DNA of 58,927 bases from Thermoplasmata archaeon (GTDB lineage: Archaea; Thermoplasmatota; Thermoplasmata; Lutacidiplasmatales; UBA184), in the NCBI GenBank assembly GCA_027315165.1, contig DAHUYN010000012.1, positions 1-58,927 of the forward strand. Reading direction: 5' to 3'. The notes under the pieces are model-generated. The model made no database searches and had not been told where the DNA came from. It saw only the letters and a program-made list of their open reading frames with translations. Numbering within the stretch: position 1 is the stretch's first letter; each line of letters begins with the position of its first letter. Positions 17,819 through 27,488 of this stretch are shown in pieces. The translations under genes and the position numbers were made by a program.

Positions 17819-18823
17819 ATGCTCTCGCCGGACCCGGCCACGGAAGGGCTCCCCTACGGCGCCGGTCGGCTCGGCTCGATCCCCCGCTATGCTCTCGCCG
17901 CGCTCGTCACGGTCGTCGCCATCCTCAGCCAGTACGTCGTCCCCGAGCGGTTCCCCGCGACGCTCGTCGTCTACCAGTCGTTCGTCGGGGGACTCCTCGT
18001 CGTCTACGGGATCCCGATCGCCGCGTTCCTCCTCCTCGTCGGCCCCCGTCCTCTCGTGCGCTGGCGCCACGTCGGGGCGCGCGCGGCCGCGCCGGCGCTC
18101 GGCTGGTACGGGGCCCTCTCTCTCCTCTCGCTCCTCGTGACGGTCGTCCTCGTCGCCGTCTACACGGTCGTCGACCCCTCGGCGCTCCGGCTCCTCGAGA
18201 AGCCGAACCCCGTCGTCCAGGCCGCGGTGAGCGACCCGTGGTTCTGGGTCGCCTTCTCGTTCGTCGTCGGCGCCATCGAGGAGACGATCTTCCGCGGCTG
18301 GCTGTTCGGCTACTGGCTCGCGCGCGGGAGCCGCCGCTCTGGCGTCCACGCCGTGTGGACGAGCGCGCTGTTCGCGGGGGTCCACCTCTACTACGGGGCC
18401 ACCTACGGCGCCGCGGCGCCGTTGATCTACCCGGAGCTGTTCTTCCTCGGCCTCGCCTTCGCGCTCGCGGTGCGCGCGAGCGGGGGCAACCTCGTGTGGG
18501 TGGCGCTGCTGCACGGGGCGAACGACGCGACGGCGTTCCTCAGTCTCGTGAACCCGTCGGTGTCGCTCGGGCTCCACTACGGCGTGATCCTCGTCGGCGG
18601 TGCGGTGGCGCTCTACCTCGCCACCCAGGGCCCGCGAGCGGCAGCGACCGCCTGGGCGCAACCGCCGTCCGGCCCGACCCCTCTCCCGCCTGCGGGGGCG
18701 GGGTCCTCGTACCCGCCGCTGGCCATCAGCCTCCGCCCGCCTCTCCCGCCCCCGCCCCCCTCGTGGCCGCCACCGCCTCCGCCCCCTCCGCCCCCTCCAC
18801 CGAGCGGCCCGCCCGGTCCGTGA
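17819..18823 (+). CDS. CPBP family intramembrane metalloprotease (CAAX protease-like)
   Basis: This 334-residue membrane protein has seven or eight hydrophobic segments. The catalytic signature is intact: Glu154-Glu155 and Arg159 in 'GAIEETIFRGWLF', His189 in 'FAGVHLYY', and His232 with Asn235 in 'LLHGANDATAF'. Family members cleave membrane-bound prenylated or bacteriocin-type substrates; the target is unknown here. The last 45 residues are almost pure proline ('WPPPPPPPPPPPPSGPPGP'), an unusual cytoplasmic or surface tail encoded by a CCG/CCT-rich tract near 18750-18810. A GGATAAG TATA-like box lies about 27 bases before the ATG. Confidence 0.9.
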   Translation: MLSPDPATEGLPYGAGRLGSIPRYALAALVTVVAILSQYVVPERFPATLVVYQSFVGGLLVVYGIPIAAFLLLVGPRPLVRWRHVGARAAAPALGWYGALSLLSLLVTVVLVAVYTVVDPSALRLLEKPNPVVQAAVSDPWFWVAFSFVVGAIEETIFRGWLFGYWLARGSRRSGVHAVWTSALFAGVHLYYGATYGAAAPLIYPELFFLGLAFALAVRASGGNLVWVALLHGANDATAFLSLVNPSVSLGLHYGVILVGGAVALYLATQGPRAAATAWAQPPSGPTPLPPAGAGSSYPPLAISLRPPLPPPPPSWPPPPPPPPPPPPSGPPGP

Positions 18824-18864
18824 CGCGCCGCCACGGCTTTGTGCGCGGGGCGCCTCGAGGGCGC

Positions 18865-19299
18865 ATGCCGCTCGATGACGCCGCCATGGCCGGGCTGCTC
18901 CGATCCGCCCGCACGATCGCCGTGGTCGGACTCTCCGACAAGCCCGACCGGGACTCCAACAGCGTCGCGCGCTATCTGAAGACGCAAGGGTACCGGATCG
19001 TCCCCGTGAACCCGACCCTGGCCGAGGTCCTCGGCGAGAAGAGCTACCCCTCGCTCCGCGCGATACCCCCCGACCTGCGGATCGACCTCGTCGACGTCTT
19101 CCGGCGGAGCGATCAGGTCGCTCCCGTCGTCGACGAGGCCCTGGCGCGCGGCGTCGGGGCGATCTGGATGCAGCTCGGCGTCGTCGATGCCGAGTCGGCC
19201 GCGAAGGCGGAGGCGCACGGCGTCCCGACCGTGCAGGACCTCTGCATCATGGTCCAGCACAAGCGGCTCCGGATCCCGCCGGTCGCCCCGCACCGTTAA
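18865..19299 (+). CDS. CoA-binding domain protein, YccU-like
   Basis: This 144-residue single-domain protein has the CoA-binding Rossmann pattern: 'TIAVVGLSDKPDRDSNSVAR', 'YRIVPVNP' and then 'GAIWMQLGVV'. The stand-alone YccU-like family is of uncertain function, and the domain binds CoA or a similar nucleotide. ATG 18865 was chosen over long upstream open sequence because the fold starts 15 residues in. A TATA-like GCTTTGTG sits about 27 bases before it. Confidence 0.92.
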   Translation: MPLDDAAMAGLLRSARTIAVVGLSDKPDRDSNSVARYLKTQGYRIVPVNPTLAEVLGEKSYPSLRAIPPDLRIDLVDVFRRSDQVAPVVDEALARGVGAIWMQLGVVDAESAAKAEAHGVPTVQDLCIMVQHKRLRIPPVAPHR

Positions 19300-19323
19300 G
19301 CGCCGCTACGGGTCCGACCCACC

Positions 19324-20121
19324 ATGGCCGCCCCCGCCGCCGCCCCCGCCCCGAAGCCCGCTCCCCCCGCGCCGCCCGCCGCGACGCCGAGCCCGGTACC
19401 TCCGGCGCGGTCGGGCGAGGTCCACGACGTCGGCGCCGCCCGTCACGACTTTGTCCACGCCGCGCGCTGGAGCGCCCAGGGGGCCGTGAAGGTCCTCGGC
19501 GAGGTCGACGTCGGATCGGCCGAGCTCGGGGGTCTCGCTACCGTCCGCGGCGCGCTCCGCGCCGGGTCGCTCTCCTCGAAAGGGACGCTCGACGTCGCCG
19601 GGACCGCCGAGGTCGCGAACGCGCTTCGGCTCGAAGGCGAGGCCGAGTTCGGCGCGACGCTCCGCGCGGGCGCGATCGTGGCCGACGGCGCCGTGCGCGT
19701 CCGCGGCGCGCTCTCGGCGACCGAGTCCCTCCGGAGCGTCGGCAGCCTCGAGGTCCACGGCCCGCTCTCGGCCCCGACGGTCTCCTTCGACGGGCGGCTG
19801 CTCGTCGACGGCGAGCTGACCGCCCGCGAGGTCACCGGGACGCTCCGGGACGACTCGTCGGTGCACACGATCCGGGCCGAGCGCGTGACGATCCGTCGCG
19901 GCGTCCGGTTCGGCCGCCGGCGACGCCTTTCGGTGACGCTTCTGGAGGCGCGTGAGGTCACCCTCGAGGACGTCGACGTCGAGTACCTCAAGGCGGACCG
20001 GATCGCGCTCGGCGCCGGCGCCCAGGTCGCGCGCGCCGAGGGGGCCGTAGTGAGCCGCCACCCGACGGCCCACGTCGGCCCGGTCTCGCGGAGTCCGCCG
20101 CCCTACGGCCTCTTCCGGTAG
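19324..20121 (+). CDS. Bactofilin/DUF342-like beta-helix protein
   Basis: After an Ala/Pro-rich N-terminal 30 residues, this 265-residue protein consists of repeating short strands each turning on Gly-Ala or Gly-Glu. Examples are 'GAVKVLGEVDVGSAELGGLA', 'GALRAGSLSSKGTLDVAGTA' and so on up to about residue 180. That is the right-handed beta-helix pattern of polymer-forming bactofilins. A basic 'RRGVRFGRRRRL' stretch and a short C-terminal tail follow. Cytoskeletal or surface-scaffold roles are known for bactofilins in bacteria; here it is inferred. A GTTAAGC TATA-like box lies about 28 bases upstream. Confidence 0.75.
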   Translation: MAAPAAAPAPKPAPPAPPAATPSPVPPARSGEVHDVGAARHDFVHAARWSAQGAVKVLGEVDVGSAELGGLATVRGALRAGSLSSKGTLDVAGTAEVANALRLEGEAEFGATLRAGAIVADGAVRVRGALSATESLRSVGSLEVHGPLSAPTVSFDGRLLVDGELTAREVTGTLRDDSSVHTIRAERVTIRRGVRFGRRRRLSVTLLEAREVTLEDVDVEYLKADRIALGAGAQVARAEGAVVSRHPTAHVGPVSRSPPPYGLFR

Positions 20122-20163
20122 CGGCCGGGTGGGTTTATCTCTCGAGGCTCCGTCGGACCGACC

Positions 20164-23136
20164 GTGACCGACCGCGAGGAGACTCCCTCGGCGGGGCCCG
20201 GTCTCGCCGAGGTCCAGCGCCGCGTCCAGGCGTACTGGGACGCGACGGGGCTACCGGCCCGGGCGCGGGACGGCCCGCCGGAGGGCCGGGTGCTCCGTTT
20301 CACGGAGGGTCCTCCGACCGCGAACGGGCTCCCGCACATCGGGCACGTCGTCGGCCGGTCCCTCAAGGACGCCTACCTCCGCTACCGCCGGATGACCGGT
20401 CACCGGATCATCAGCGTGAAGGCGGGCTGGGACTGCCACGGCCTCCCCGTCGAGCTCGAGATCGAGAAGCGCCACGGTCTCAAGTCGAAGAAGGAGATCG
20501 AGGCCTACGGCGTCGAGCGGTTCTGCGAGGAGTGCCGCGCCTCCGCGCTCGAGACGATCGCCGCCTGGCGCCGGATGAGCGACCGCCTCGGCTACTGGCT
20601 CGACTACGACCGGCCGTACTACACGATGACGCCCGAGTACGTCGAGAGCGTCTGGTGGTCCCTGCGCGAGCTCCATGGGAAGGGGCTCCTCGAGAAGGGC
20701 CACTACGTCCTGCCCTACTGCCCTCGCTGCGAGACGTCGCTCTCGTCCCACGAGGTCGCGCAGGGCTACGGCGAGGCGACCGACCCGTCGGTCACCGTCC
20801 GGTTCGAGCTCGTCGGCGCGCCCGGCGAGCCGGTCCGCCACCTCCTCGTCTGGACGACGACGCCCTGGACGCTCCCGTCGAACCTGCTGATCGCCGCGCG
20901 GTCGGACCTCGAGTACGTCGCCGTCGTCGCCCCCGAGGGCGGCGAGTACGTCCTCGCGGCGGCCGCGCTCCCGCGCTACTTCCCGTCGGCCGAGGTGCGC
21001 GCGCGCTGGACCGGCGCGGACCTCGCGGGCCGCGCCTACACGCCGCTCTTCCCGTTCGCAGGCCCCGGGTCGGGCCGGTACCGCGTCGTCCTCGACGAGA
21101 TGGTCGACGCGGCGGAGGGGACCGGCTTTGTCCACATCGCCCCCTCCTTCGGCCCCGACGACGCCCGCATCGGCGAGCGGGAGCGGGTCGGTGTGTTCGA
21201 CCCGCTCGACTCGCGCGGGGTCTTCACGGAAAAGGTCCCGCTCGTCGAGGGGAAGGGGTTCAAGGCCGCCGACCGCGGGCTCCTCGAGCACCTTGAGGAG
21301 CGGCACGCCGTCGTCAAGCATGAGACGCTCCGCCACACCTACCCGTTCTGCTGGCGGTGCCGGACGCCCCTCATCTACCGGGCCATCGACTCCTGGTTCG
21401 TCCGCACCTCACGCGTCAACGGCCCGCTCGTCGCGAACAACGAGCGCGTCGGCTGGCATCCGGAGCACCTCCGCGAGGGCCGGTTCGGCAACTTCCTCAC
21501 GGAGGCGAAGGACTGGGCGCTCTCCCGGAGCCGTTACTGGGGCACGCCGCTCCCCGTCTGGACCTGTCCGCGAGGACACCACACGGTCGTCGGGAGCTTC
21601 GCCGAGCTCGCCGAGAGGAACCGCGGCCCGCTCCCCGCGCCGTTCGACCCGCACCGCGTCACCGTCGACCGGATCGCCTTCCCGTGCCCCGACTGCGGCG
21701 CGGAGGCCCGTCGGGAGCCGTACACGATCGACGCCTGGTACGACAGCGGGAGCGCGCCGTTCGCGGAGTTCCACTATCCGTTCGAGCCCGGACCGTTCGA
21801 CCCGTCGGCGCCGCTCGACTTCGTCGCCGAGGGGATCGACCAGACGCGTGGCTGGTTCTACTCGATGCTCGTCCTCTCGACGGCGCTGTTCGGTCGGCCC
21901 GCCTACCTCAACGCGGTCGCCAACGGGCACGTCGTCGACCCGACGGGCCAGAAGATGTCGAAGTCCCGAGGGAACGCCCTTGACCCGATGGCGCTCCTCG
22001 AGGGCCTCGGCGGCGACGCCGTCCGATGGGCGTTCCTCTCCGTCGACTACACCGAGCCGATCGTCACGACGGAGACGCTGATCCGCCAGACGGCGGCGCG
22101 CAGCCTCGGCACGCTCCTCAACGTGCTCGTCTTCTACCGCGAGAACGCCCGGCTCGACGGCCGGACCGCGGCCCGGCAGCGGCCCGAGGCGACCGCGCTC
22201 CTCGACCGGTGGCTCCTCAGCCGCCTCGCCGGCGCCGCGCAGGCGGCGTCGGCGGGGCTCGCCGACTACGACGCCCGCGCGGCCGCGCTCGCGCTCCGCG
22301 ACCTCATCGACGACCTGAGCACCTGGTACCTGCGGCGATCGCGCCCCCGCTTCTGGGCCGAGGGGGACGGCCGGGAGAAGCAGGCCGCTTCCGACGTCCT
22401 CTCCTACACGCTCGTCCAGCTCGCGCGGCTGCTGGCGCCCCTGGCCCCGTTCACGGCCGAGCACCTCTACCAAGAGCTCCTCGGGACCGGCTACGACGAC
22501 GCCGCGACGTCGGTCCACCTCGCCGGCTGGCCGGCGCCCCTCGAGGGGCGCGACCCGGAGCTCGAGGAGGGGATGGCCCGCCTGCGCGGGCTCGTCGAGG
22601 TCGGACGCGAGCTCCGGCAGCGCGCGTCCGTGAAGTCGCGCATCCCGCTCGAGGAGCTCGTCCTCGTCGGGGCTCCGGAGCCGTACGCCCGGCTCGGCCC
22701 CGAGGGGGAGCGGCTCCTCGCCGAGGAGCTCAACGTCCTTCGGGTGCGCGCGCTCTCGGCCGGCGCCGGGCCCGAGGCGTTCCCGGAGGAGAGCTGGGTC
22801 CGGCGCGAGGAGGCGGGACGGATCGTCGCCGCGCTCCCCCGGAGGCCGACGCGGGAGCTCCTCGAGGAGGGGTGGGTCCGGGAGTCGCTTCGGCGTCTCC
22901 AGCGGACCCGCAAGGAGCTCGCGCTCGGCTACGACGAGCGGATCCGCCTCACGCTCTTCGCCGAAGGAGAGCTCTACGACGCGCTGGATCGGTCTCGAGA
23001 GCGGCTCGCCAACGAGCTCCAGTGCGCGTCCCTCCGGCTCGACCGGGGTCGCGCGCCCGCGACGGCGGGCGCCCGGTCCTGGGAGTTCGGCGGCCAGCTC
23101 CTCGAGGGGATCGTCGAGCGGCTCGACGGCGCCTAG
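20164..23136 (+). CDS. ileS: Isoleucine--tRNA ligase
   Basis: This 990-residue class I synthetase has the HIGH motif in '[19 protein letters not shown]' and KMSKS in '[14 protein letters not shown]'. The IleS-specific block '[20 protein letters not shown]' distinguishes it from ValRS and LeuRS. A long editing (CP1) domain lies between, and a zinc-ligand-like '[11 protein letters not shown]' follows near residue 395. It charges tRNA-Ile in the cytoplasm. The start is GTG at 20164, about 28 bases after GTTTATCT. The stop overlaps the convergent AMMECR1 stop by four bases. Confidence 0.97.
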   Translation: MTDREETPSAGPGLAEVQRRVQAYWDATGLPARARDGPPEGRVLRFTEGPPTANGLPHIGHVVGRSLKDAYLRYRRMTGHRIISVKAGWDCHGLPVELEIEKRHGLKSKKEIEAYGVERFCEECRASALETIAAWRRMSDRLGYWLDYDRPYYTMTPEYVESVWWSLRELHGKGLLEKGHYVLPYCPRCETSLSSHEVAQGYGEATDPSVTVRFELVGAPGEPVRHLLVWTTTPWTLPSNLLIAARSDLEYVAVVAPEGGEYVLAAAALPRYFPSAEVRARWTGADLAGRAYTPLFPFAGPGSGRYRVVLDEMVDAAEGTGFVHIAPSFGPDDARIGERERVGVFDPLDSRGVFTEKVPLVEGKGFKAADRGLLEHLEERHAVVKHETLRHTYPFCWRCRTPLIYRAIDSWFVRTSRVNGPLVANNERVGWHPEHLREGRFGNFLTEAKDWALSRSRYWGTPLPVWTCPRGHHTVVGSFAELAERNRGPLPAPFDPHRVTVDRIAFPCPDCGAEARREPYTIDAWYDSGSAPFAEFHYPFEPGPFDPSAPLDFVAEGIDQTRGWFYSMLVLSTALFGRPAYLNAVANGHVVDPTGQKMSKSRGNALDPMALLEGLGGDAVRWAFLSVDYTEPIVTTETLIRQTAARSLGTLLNVLVFYRENARLDGRTAARQRPEATALLDRWLLSRLAGAAQAASAGLADYDARAAALALRDLIDDLSTWYLRRSRPRFWAEGDGREKQAASDVLSYTLVQLARLLAPLAPFTAEHLYQELLGTGYDDAATSVHLAGWPAPLEGRDPELEEGMARLRGLVEVGRELRQRASVKSRIPLEELVLVGAPEPYARLGPEGERLLAEELNVLRVRALSAGAGPEAFPEESWVRREEAGRIVAALPRRPTRELLEEGWVRESLRRLQRTRKELALGYDERIRLTLFAEGELYDALDRSRERLANELQCASLRLDRGRAPATAGARSWEFGGQLLEGIVERLDGA

Positions 23137-23759
23137 CGCGCGGCGAGCGGAAGGCGACGGACCGGCCCCTCGGGGCGCGCCTCGGAGAAGACCTCGGCCT
23201 CGAAGCGGCGCACCCGGGCCGCGGGAGATCGCCAGCTCTCGGGCCGGAGCCCGGCCTTGACGCAGGTCTGCGCGAGGAGCGTCGCGGCGTCCCACGCCTG
23301 CTCGACCGCGACCTGCGGGAGCAGGAGCCCCGAGGCGCCGCCGAGCTCGACGATCAGCCCGTCCCGGCCGACGACGACCTCCGCGAGGCGCTCCGCGGGG
23401 CTCCCCCCCCGAAGCTCCTGGGGGAGGGTGAGGACGGAGACCTCGACGGTCGTTGTCGCGAGGTCGGCTCGAGGGAGGGGAGGGAACCTCGGGTCCTCCA
23501 AGGCGGCGGCGACGGCGGCCTCGGGGAGCCCGATGCGCAGGGGGGATCGCGGCAGCGGCAGACCGATGCAGCCGCGAAGCTCTCCGTCCCGCGCCCGTCG
23601 GAGGGTCACGAAGACGCCCCTCGGCTCGTCGAAGACGGGCGGGAGCGACGCCCCGGAAAAGAAGCGCCCCGGGTCGCCCGGCACCCGGCCCGCGAGCCCC
23701 CGCCGCACCGCCTCCCGGGCGAGCCGGACGGCGAGCGCCCCCTCCTCGTCGCGCAGCAT
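23133..23759 (-). CDS. AMMECR1 domain protein
   Basis: This 208-residue protein is of normal AMMECR1 length. The conserved blocks 'GVFVTLRR', '[10 protein letters not shown]', 'DPRFPPL' and 'VEVSVLT' are all present. 'LRGCIG' is the family signature. The molecular function of the family is not settled. The ATG at 23759 is chosen because it places about 45 residues before the 'GVFVTL' strand, as in homologues. It is divergent from the L40e gene, with about 85 bp between. Confidence 0.93.
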   Translation of the reverse strand: MLRDEEGALAVRLAREAVRRGLAGRVPGDPGRFFSGASLPPVFDEPRGVFVTLRRARDGELRGCIGLPLPRSPLRIGLPEAAVAAALEDPRFPPLPRADLATTTVEVSVLTLPQELRGGSPAERLAEVVVGRDGLIVELGGASGLLLPQVAVEQAWDAATLLAQTCVKAGLRPESWRSPAARVRRFEAEVFSEARPEGPVRRLPLAAR

Positions 23760-23814
23760 CGGCCCCGAGCTCCCACGCGAACCCTTAGGGGTTTGGGGCG
23801 CGGCGGGCGCAGCC

Positions 23815-23820
23815 TTTATA
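23815..23820 (+). promoter_or_regulatory. TATA box for the L40e gene
   Basis: TTTATA preceded by a purine/GC context (GCAGCC) lies about 27-32 bases before the L40e ATG at 23847. This predicts a leader of only a few nucleotides. Confidence 0.75.
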
Positions 23821-23846
23821 CGCAGGGGCCCCTCGCGGCCGCCGTC

Positions 23847-23999
23847 ATGCCGTTCCCCGAGGCCGTGAACCGCCTTCTGATGAAGAAGGTCTGCATGAAC
23901 TGCTCGGCCCGGAACCCGCCGAAGGCCGTGCAGTGCCGCAAGTGCGGCTACCACGGGCTCCGCGTGAAGTCCCGCGAGCGCTCGGGCAAGACCCAGTAG
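23847..23999 (+). CDS. Large ribosomal subunit protein eL40 (L40e)
   Basis: This 50-residue basic protein carries the zinc ribbon Cys16-x2-Cys19-x10-Cys30-x2-Cys33, and the sequence '[20 protein letters not shown]' is the archaeal/eukaryal L40e pattern. It is a structural protein of the 50S subunit and a strong archaeal marker in this window. It is short but has its own TATA box and clear start. Confidence 0.96.
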   Translation: MPFPEAVNRLLMKKVCMNCSARNPPKAVQCRKCGYHGLRVKSRERSGKTQ

Positions 24000-24001
24000 C
24001 G

Positions 24002-24790
24002 CTACCGGCCGCTCGGCCGCTCCGACGCGGCGACGACCGCCGGGGTCGGGGTCCGCCGCCGGCGCGCGACCTCGAGGCGCTTTTCGAGCAGGAACACGAG
24101 GTTCTGCCGGCCGTCGCGCCAGCTCGAGAGCTTCGGGGCCCCCCAGCGCTCCGCGTAGTGGATCGGGACCTCGGCGAACTTGAGGCCGCTGAGGAGGACC
24201 TCGAGCTTGAGCTCCTCGGACATCGGCATCCCGTCCTGGGTGAGCGTGACCCGGTCGAGGACGGAGCGCCGGAAGACCCACATCCCGCTCTGGCTGTCGC
24301 GGAGCGTCGCCCCGCCGGCGGCCTTGAGGTAGTGCGCGTAGGCGATCGCGACGAACGTGTTGAGGAGCCAGTTGCCGATCCGGTGCTCCGTCGTCATCGC
24401 CTTGCGGTCGAGGTGGGCGAGCCGGTCGCACGTGATGAAGTCGAGGCCCTCGCGGAGGAGCCGGTCGACGAGCGCCGGGATCTCCTCGACGGGGTAGGTG
24501 GCATCGCCGTCGGAGGTCGCGACGACGTCCCCGAGCGGCTCGGCAAAGCCGGTCCGATAGGCCCGGCCGTAGCCCCGCCGGCGCTCGGTGACGACGCGCG
24601 CGCCCTCCGCGCGGGCGATCTCCGGAGTCCCGTCGGTCGACGCGCCGTCGATGACGACCATCTCCCAGGCGATCGGGTCGGAGGCGAACCGCTCCCGGTT
24701 CGCCGCCTCGGCCGCCGCGGCGAACCGTCGGAGCACGTGACCGATCGAGCCCGACTCGTTGAGCGTCGGCACGAGAAGGGTCCCGCGCAT
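24002..24790 (-). CDS. Family 2 glycosyltransferase, dolichol-phosphate-sugar synthase-like
   Basis: From the ATG at 24790 the 262-residue protein opens 'MRGTLLVPTLNESGSIGHVL', the start of a GT-A fold. 'VVIDGASTDGTPEIA' and the DxD-type 'VATSDGDATYPVEEI' bind the sugar nucleotide. Homologues with this pattern transfer glucose or mannose to dolichyl phosphate for protein N-glycosylation or lipid glycosylation at the cytoplasmic face. No C-terminal membrane spans are present. Extra open frame upstream of 24790 overlaps the archease promoter and was excluded. It ends three bases after the convergent L40e stop. Confidence 0.92.
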   Translation of the reverse strand: MRGTLLVPTLNESGSIGHVLRRFAAAAEAANRERFASDPIAWEMVVIDGASTDGTPEIARAEGARVVTERRRGYGRAYRTGFAEPLGDVVATSDGDATYPVEEIPALVDRLLREGLDFITCDRLAHLDRKAMTTEHRIGNWLLNTFVAIAYAHYLKAAGGATLRDSQSGMWVFRRSVLDRVTLTQDGMPMSEELKLEVLLSGLKFAEVPIHYAERWGAPKLSSWRDGRQNLVFLLEKRLEVARRRRTPTPAVVAASERPSGR

Positions 24791-24833
24791 GGGCCCCGCC
24801 GATACCGGGCGGTCGCTTAAGCCTCTGTAACGA

Positions 24834-25289
24834 GTGCCGCGAGGGGGGCGAGCGGCGACGGCGGCGGCCCGGCGGCGGAGGTGGGGGAGCTTCCCGACGA
24901 CGGCGGACATGGGGATCTCGGCGAGCGCCTCCGACGTCGCCGGCCTCTACGAGGCGCTCGGGTTGGGGCTGTTCGCGCTCGAGACCGACCTGCGACGGGT
25001 CCGGCGTCGGGAGGAGCGCGTCCTCAGCGCCTCCGCCGAGGACCCGGGGGGCCTCGCCGTCGCCTTCCTCTCCAGGCTCCTCCTCCTCCAGCAGACGGAG
25101 GGGTTCCTCGTGCGGGAGCTCCACGTCCGGCCCGTCGGCTCGCCGCCGACCTCGCTGCTCGCGACCGCCTTGGGGGAGCCGTTCGACCCCGCCCGGCACG
25201 AGGGGCGGATCGAGGTGAAGGCCGTGACGTTCCACCGATTGAGCGTCGACCTCGAGCGCCTTCGCGCCCGCGTGATCGTCGATATCTGA
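24834..25289 (+). CDS. Archease, activator of the RtcB RNA ligase
   Basis: This 151-residue protein matches archease: 'TTADMGISA' (family HTAD-GI, supplying a metal-ligand Asp), 'LGLFALETDL' and 'GRIEVKAVTFHRL', ending with the usual 'VIVDI'. Archease helps RtcB join tRNA halves after intron removal; no rtcB gene is in the window. GTG at 24834 is chosen because starting at the Met inside 'ADMGI' would remove the conserved Asp. The first His of HTAD is Thr here. It is divergent from the glycosyltransferase; a CTTAAG palindrome at about 24816-24821 could serve both promoters. Confidence 0.85.
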   Translation: MPRGGRAATAAARRRRWGSFPTTADMGISASASDVAGLYEALGLGLFALETDLRRVRRREERVLSASAEDPGGLAVAFLSRLLLLQQTEGFLVRELHVRPVGSPPTSLLATALGEPFDPARHEGRIEVKAVTFHRLSVDLERLRARVIVDI

Positions 25290-25301
25290 GCCGGGCCGCC
25301 G

Positions 25302-26447
25302 CTACGGCGGCGACGGCATGCGCGCGAGGATCGCCTCGAGGGCGGCCCCGCGCCGCGGGAGCGTCCCGGCCTTCTCGAGGATCCGCTCGAGGCCCGCGAA
25401 CGTCACGAGCAGGTCGGGCCAGTCGGCGATCCCCATGTGGCCGATGCGGAAGATCTTCCCCTTGAGCGACCCCTGGCCACCCTGGAGCAGGACGTTGTAG
25501 GTCTCCTGGAGGACCTTGCGCACCTGCGCGTCCTCGAGACCGGCCGGGTTCCGTACCGCGGTCACGGTGTCGGAGGCGTGGGCGACGTCCGGGAGGAGGG
25601 AGAGGCCGAGCGCGGCGACGGCCGCCCGCGTCGCGTCGGCGAGCGTGTGGGTCTTTCGAAGCCGGCCCTCGAGCGTCTCCTCCTTGAGGAGGAGCAGGGC
25701 CTCGCGGAGCGCGAGGAACAGCGGGACCGCCGGCGTCCAGGGCGTGTCGTTCTTCTCGAGGTTCTTGAGGTGCTCGACAAGGTCGAGGTAGAACGTCCCC
25801 GGCTGAAGCTCCTTCACGGCGCGGTCCGAAAGGTGGACGAGCGCGAGCCCGGCGGGGGCGGCGAGCCCCTTCTGGCTCCCGGCGACGAGCGCGTCGATCC
25901 CCCACGCCTGGATCGGGACGGGGATGCCCGCGACGGCGGAGATCCCGTCGACGAGGAACAAGGCGCCCGAACGGCGCACGTGCGGAGCCAGCGTCGCCAG
26001 GTCGTTCTGGAGCCCCGCGGAGGTCTCGTTGTGGACGACGCAGACCGCGCGCAGGTCCCCCTTCTCGATCTCCCGGATCGCCGCGTCGAGGGGGAGCGGC
26101 TGGCCCCACGGGGCCGTGAGCGTCGTCACGGCGTCGCCGTACCGTCGCACGATCAGGTCGCTCCGCTCGCCGAAGTTCCCGTTCGCGAGGACGAGGGTCC
26201 GCTCGCCGCGCCGGATGAGCCCGGAGTACATCGCCTCGAGCCCCGCGCTGCCGCTGCCGGTGAGGATCGCCTGGTGGCCCCGGGCGCCGAAGAGGACCGG
26301 CAGGAGCTCGCGGATCTCCTCGACGACCCCGTGGAAGTAGTCGCCCCGGTGGTTCAGCGACGGCAGGCTCATCGCGCGCAGGACGCGCGGATGGATGCGG
26401 ACGGGTCCGGCGATCAGGAACGTCGCGGTCTCGGGGTCGAACGTCAC
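25302..26447 (-). CDS. Class V aminotransferase (serine-pyruvate / alanine-glyoxylate type)
   Basis: This 381-residue PLP enzyme has 'LTGSGSAGLEAMYSGLI' for phosphate binding, 'LFLVDGISAVAGIPVPIQAW' with the PLP-ring Asp, and 'VAGSQKGLAAPAGLALV' with the Schiff-base lysine. That last block is typical of the archaeal enzymes annotated as alanine-glyoxylate or serine-pyruvate aminotransferases. In archaea lacking SerC these are candidates for the phosphoserine step. It starts at GTG 26447, overlapping the stop of the upstream phosphoglycerate-dehydrogenase-like gene, which supports a serine biosynthesis pairing. Confidence 0.92.
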   Translation of the reverse strand: MTFDPETATFLIAGPVRIHPRVLRAMSLPSLNHRGDYFHGVVEEIRELLPVLFGARGHQAILTGSGSAGLEAMYSGLIRRGERTLVLANGNFGERSDLIVRRYGDAVTTLTAPWGQPLPLDAAIREIEKGDLRAVCVVHNETSAGLQNDLATLAPHVRRSGALFLVDGISAVAGIPVPIQAWGIDALVAGSQKGLAAPAGLALVHLSDRAVKELQPGTFYLDLVEHLKNLEKNDTPWTPAVPLFLALREALLLLKEETLEGRLRKTHTLADATRAAVAALGLSLLPDVAHASDTVTAVRNPAGLEDAQVRKVLQETYNVLLQGGQGSLKGKIFRIGHMGIADWPDLLVTFAGLERILEKAGTLPRRGAALEAILARMPSPP

Positions 26448-27397
26448 GGGGCGCCTCCGCGAGGAGGATTCACGAGAGATTGTAACGGTTCGCCTCGGAG
26501 GGCGCGCAACACCTCGTCGGCGACGTCACGGCCCGCCCGGGCCTGCCCCTCGTGCGTCGACGCGCCGAGGTGGGGCGTCGCCAGGAGGCGCGGGTGCTCG
26601 AGGAGGGCCTTCCGCGTCGGTGGCTCGACCTCGAAGACGTCGAGCGCGGCGCCACCGAGCCGACCGGACTCGAGCGCCCCGAGGAGCGCGGCCTCGTCGA
26701 CGAGGGGACCGCGGGCGACGTTGATGACGCACGCCCCCGGCTTCATCCGCGCGAGACGCGCCGCGTCGAGGAGGTGGTGGTTCTCGGGCGTGAGCGCCGC
26801 GTGGAGGCTCACGAAGTCGGCGGTGCCGAGGAGCGTGTCGAGCGGGACCAGGCGGGTCCCGTCGGTCGTCGTCGTCACGAACGGGTCGTAGGCGATCGTC
26901 ACGACCCCGAACGGCTGCAGCCGCCGCGTGATCTCTCGCGCGATCCGGCCGTAGCCGACGAACCCGACGGTCTTCCCCGAGATCTCCGTCCCGTTCTCGC
27001 TCCGCTTCCAGGTGCCGCTCTTCGTCGCGAGGATCCGCTGGTAGAGGTTCCGGGCGAGGATCAGGTAGAGGGCGACCGAAAGCTCGGCGACGCTCGCGGT
27101 CGCCGCGGCCGGCGCGTTGACGACGCGGATGCCGCGTCGCGACGCCGACGCCATGTCGACGTTGTCGACCCCGACGCCCGCGCGCGCGACGAGCGTGAGC
27201 TTCGGCGCCCTCGCCATCAGGGCCTCCGTGACCTTCGTCCGGCTGCGGACGACGAGCGCCCACGCCTCCCCGATCGCCGCGTCGAGGGCCCCCTCGCCCG
27301 TGGCGTCGACGACGGTGCACGGGCCGCTCTCGAGCACCGCCACGGCAGCGGCATCGATCGGGTCGGCGATCACGACCGTTCGCGGGCTCGCGGACAC
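26444..27397 (-). CDS. serA: D-3-phosphoglycerate dehydrogenase-like 2-hydroxyacid dehydrogenase
   Basis: This 317-residue enzyme has the NAD-binding motif in 'GFVGYGRIAREITRR', the substrate-binding Arg in 'INVARGPLVDEAAL' and the catalytic His in 'LATPHLGASTHEGQ'. It lacks the C-terminal ACT/ASB domains of long SerA proteins, so serine feedback would have to differ. The reaction is 3-phosphoglycerate oxidation, the first step of serine synthesis, with the class V aminotransferase behind it as the likely second step. GTG at 27397 lies 26 bases after CGCTTTTCAA, a TATA-like box. Confidence 0.9.
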   Translation of the reverse strand: MSASPRTVVIADPIDAAAVAVLESGPCTVVDATGEGALDAAIGEAWALVVRSRTKVTEALMARAPKLTLVARAGVGVDNVDMASASRRGIRVVNAPAAATASVAELSVALYLILARNLYQRILATKSGTWKRSENGTEISGKTVGFVGYGRIAREITRRLQPFGVVTIAYDPFVTTTTDGTRLVPLDTLLGTADFVSLHAALTPENHHLLDAARLARMKPGACVINVARGPLVDEAALLGALESGRLGGAALDVFEVEPPTRKALLEHPRLLATPHLGASTHEGQARAGRDVADEVLRALRGEPLQSLVNPPRGGAP

Positions 27398-27488
27398 GGC
27401 CGCGGGACCGGGACCGCGTTGAAAAGCGTAACCCAGGGCGGCGAGGCCGTCGCACGGCCTCGGCGCTCAGGGCCAAGCCCCGAGGTGC

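Noticed and set aside
18750-18823. CRISPR-like or microsatellite array
   Set aside because: The repeats are proline codons inside the CPBP gene, with no spacer pattern; no CRISPR array was seen anywhere in the window.
16117-18864. A long plus-strand extension upstream of the CoA-binding gene in the same frame
   Set aside because: It runs antisense to Etf and out of frame through the CPBP gene; the true start at 18865 has its own TATA-like box and gives a normal-length protein.
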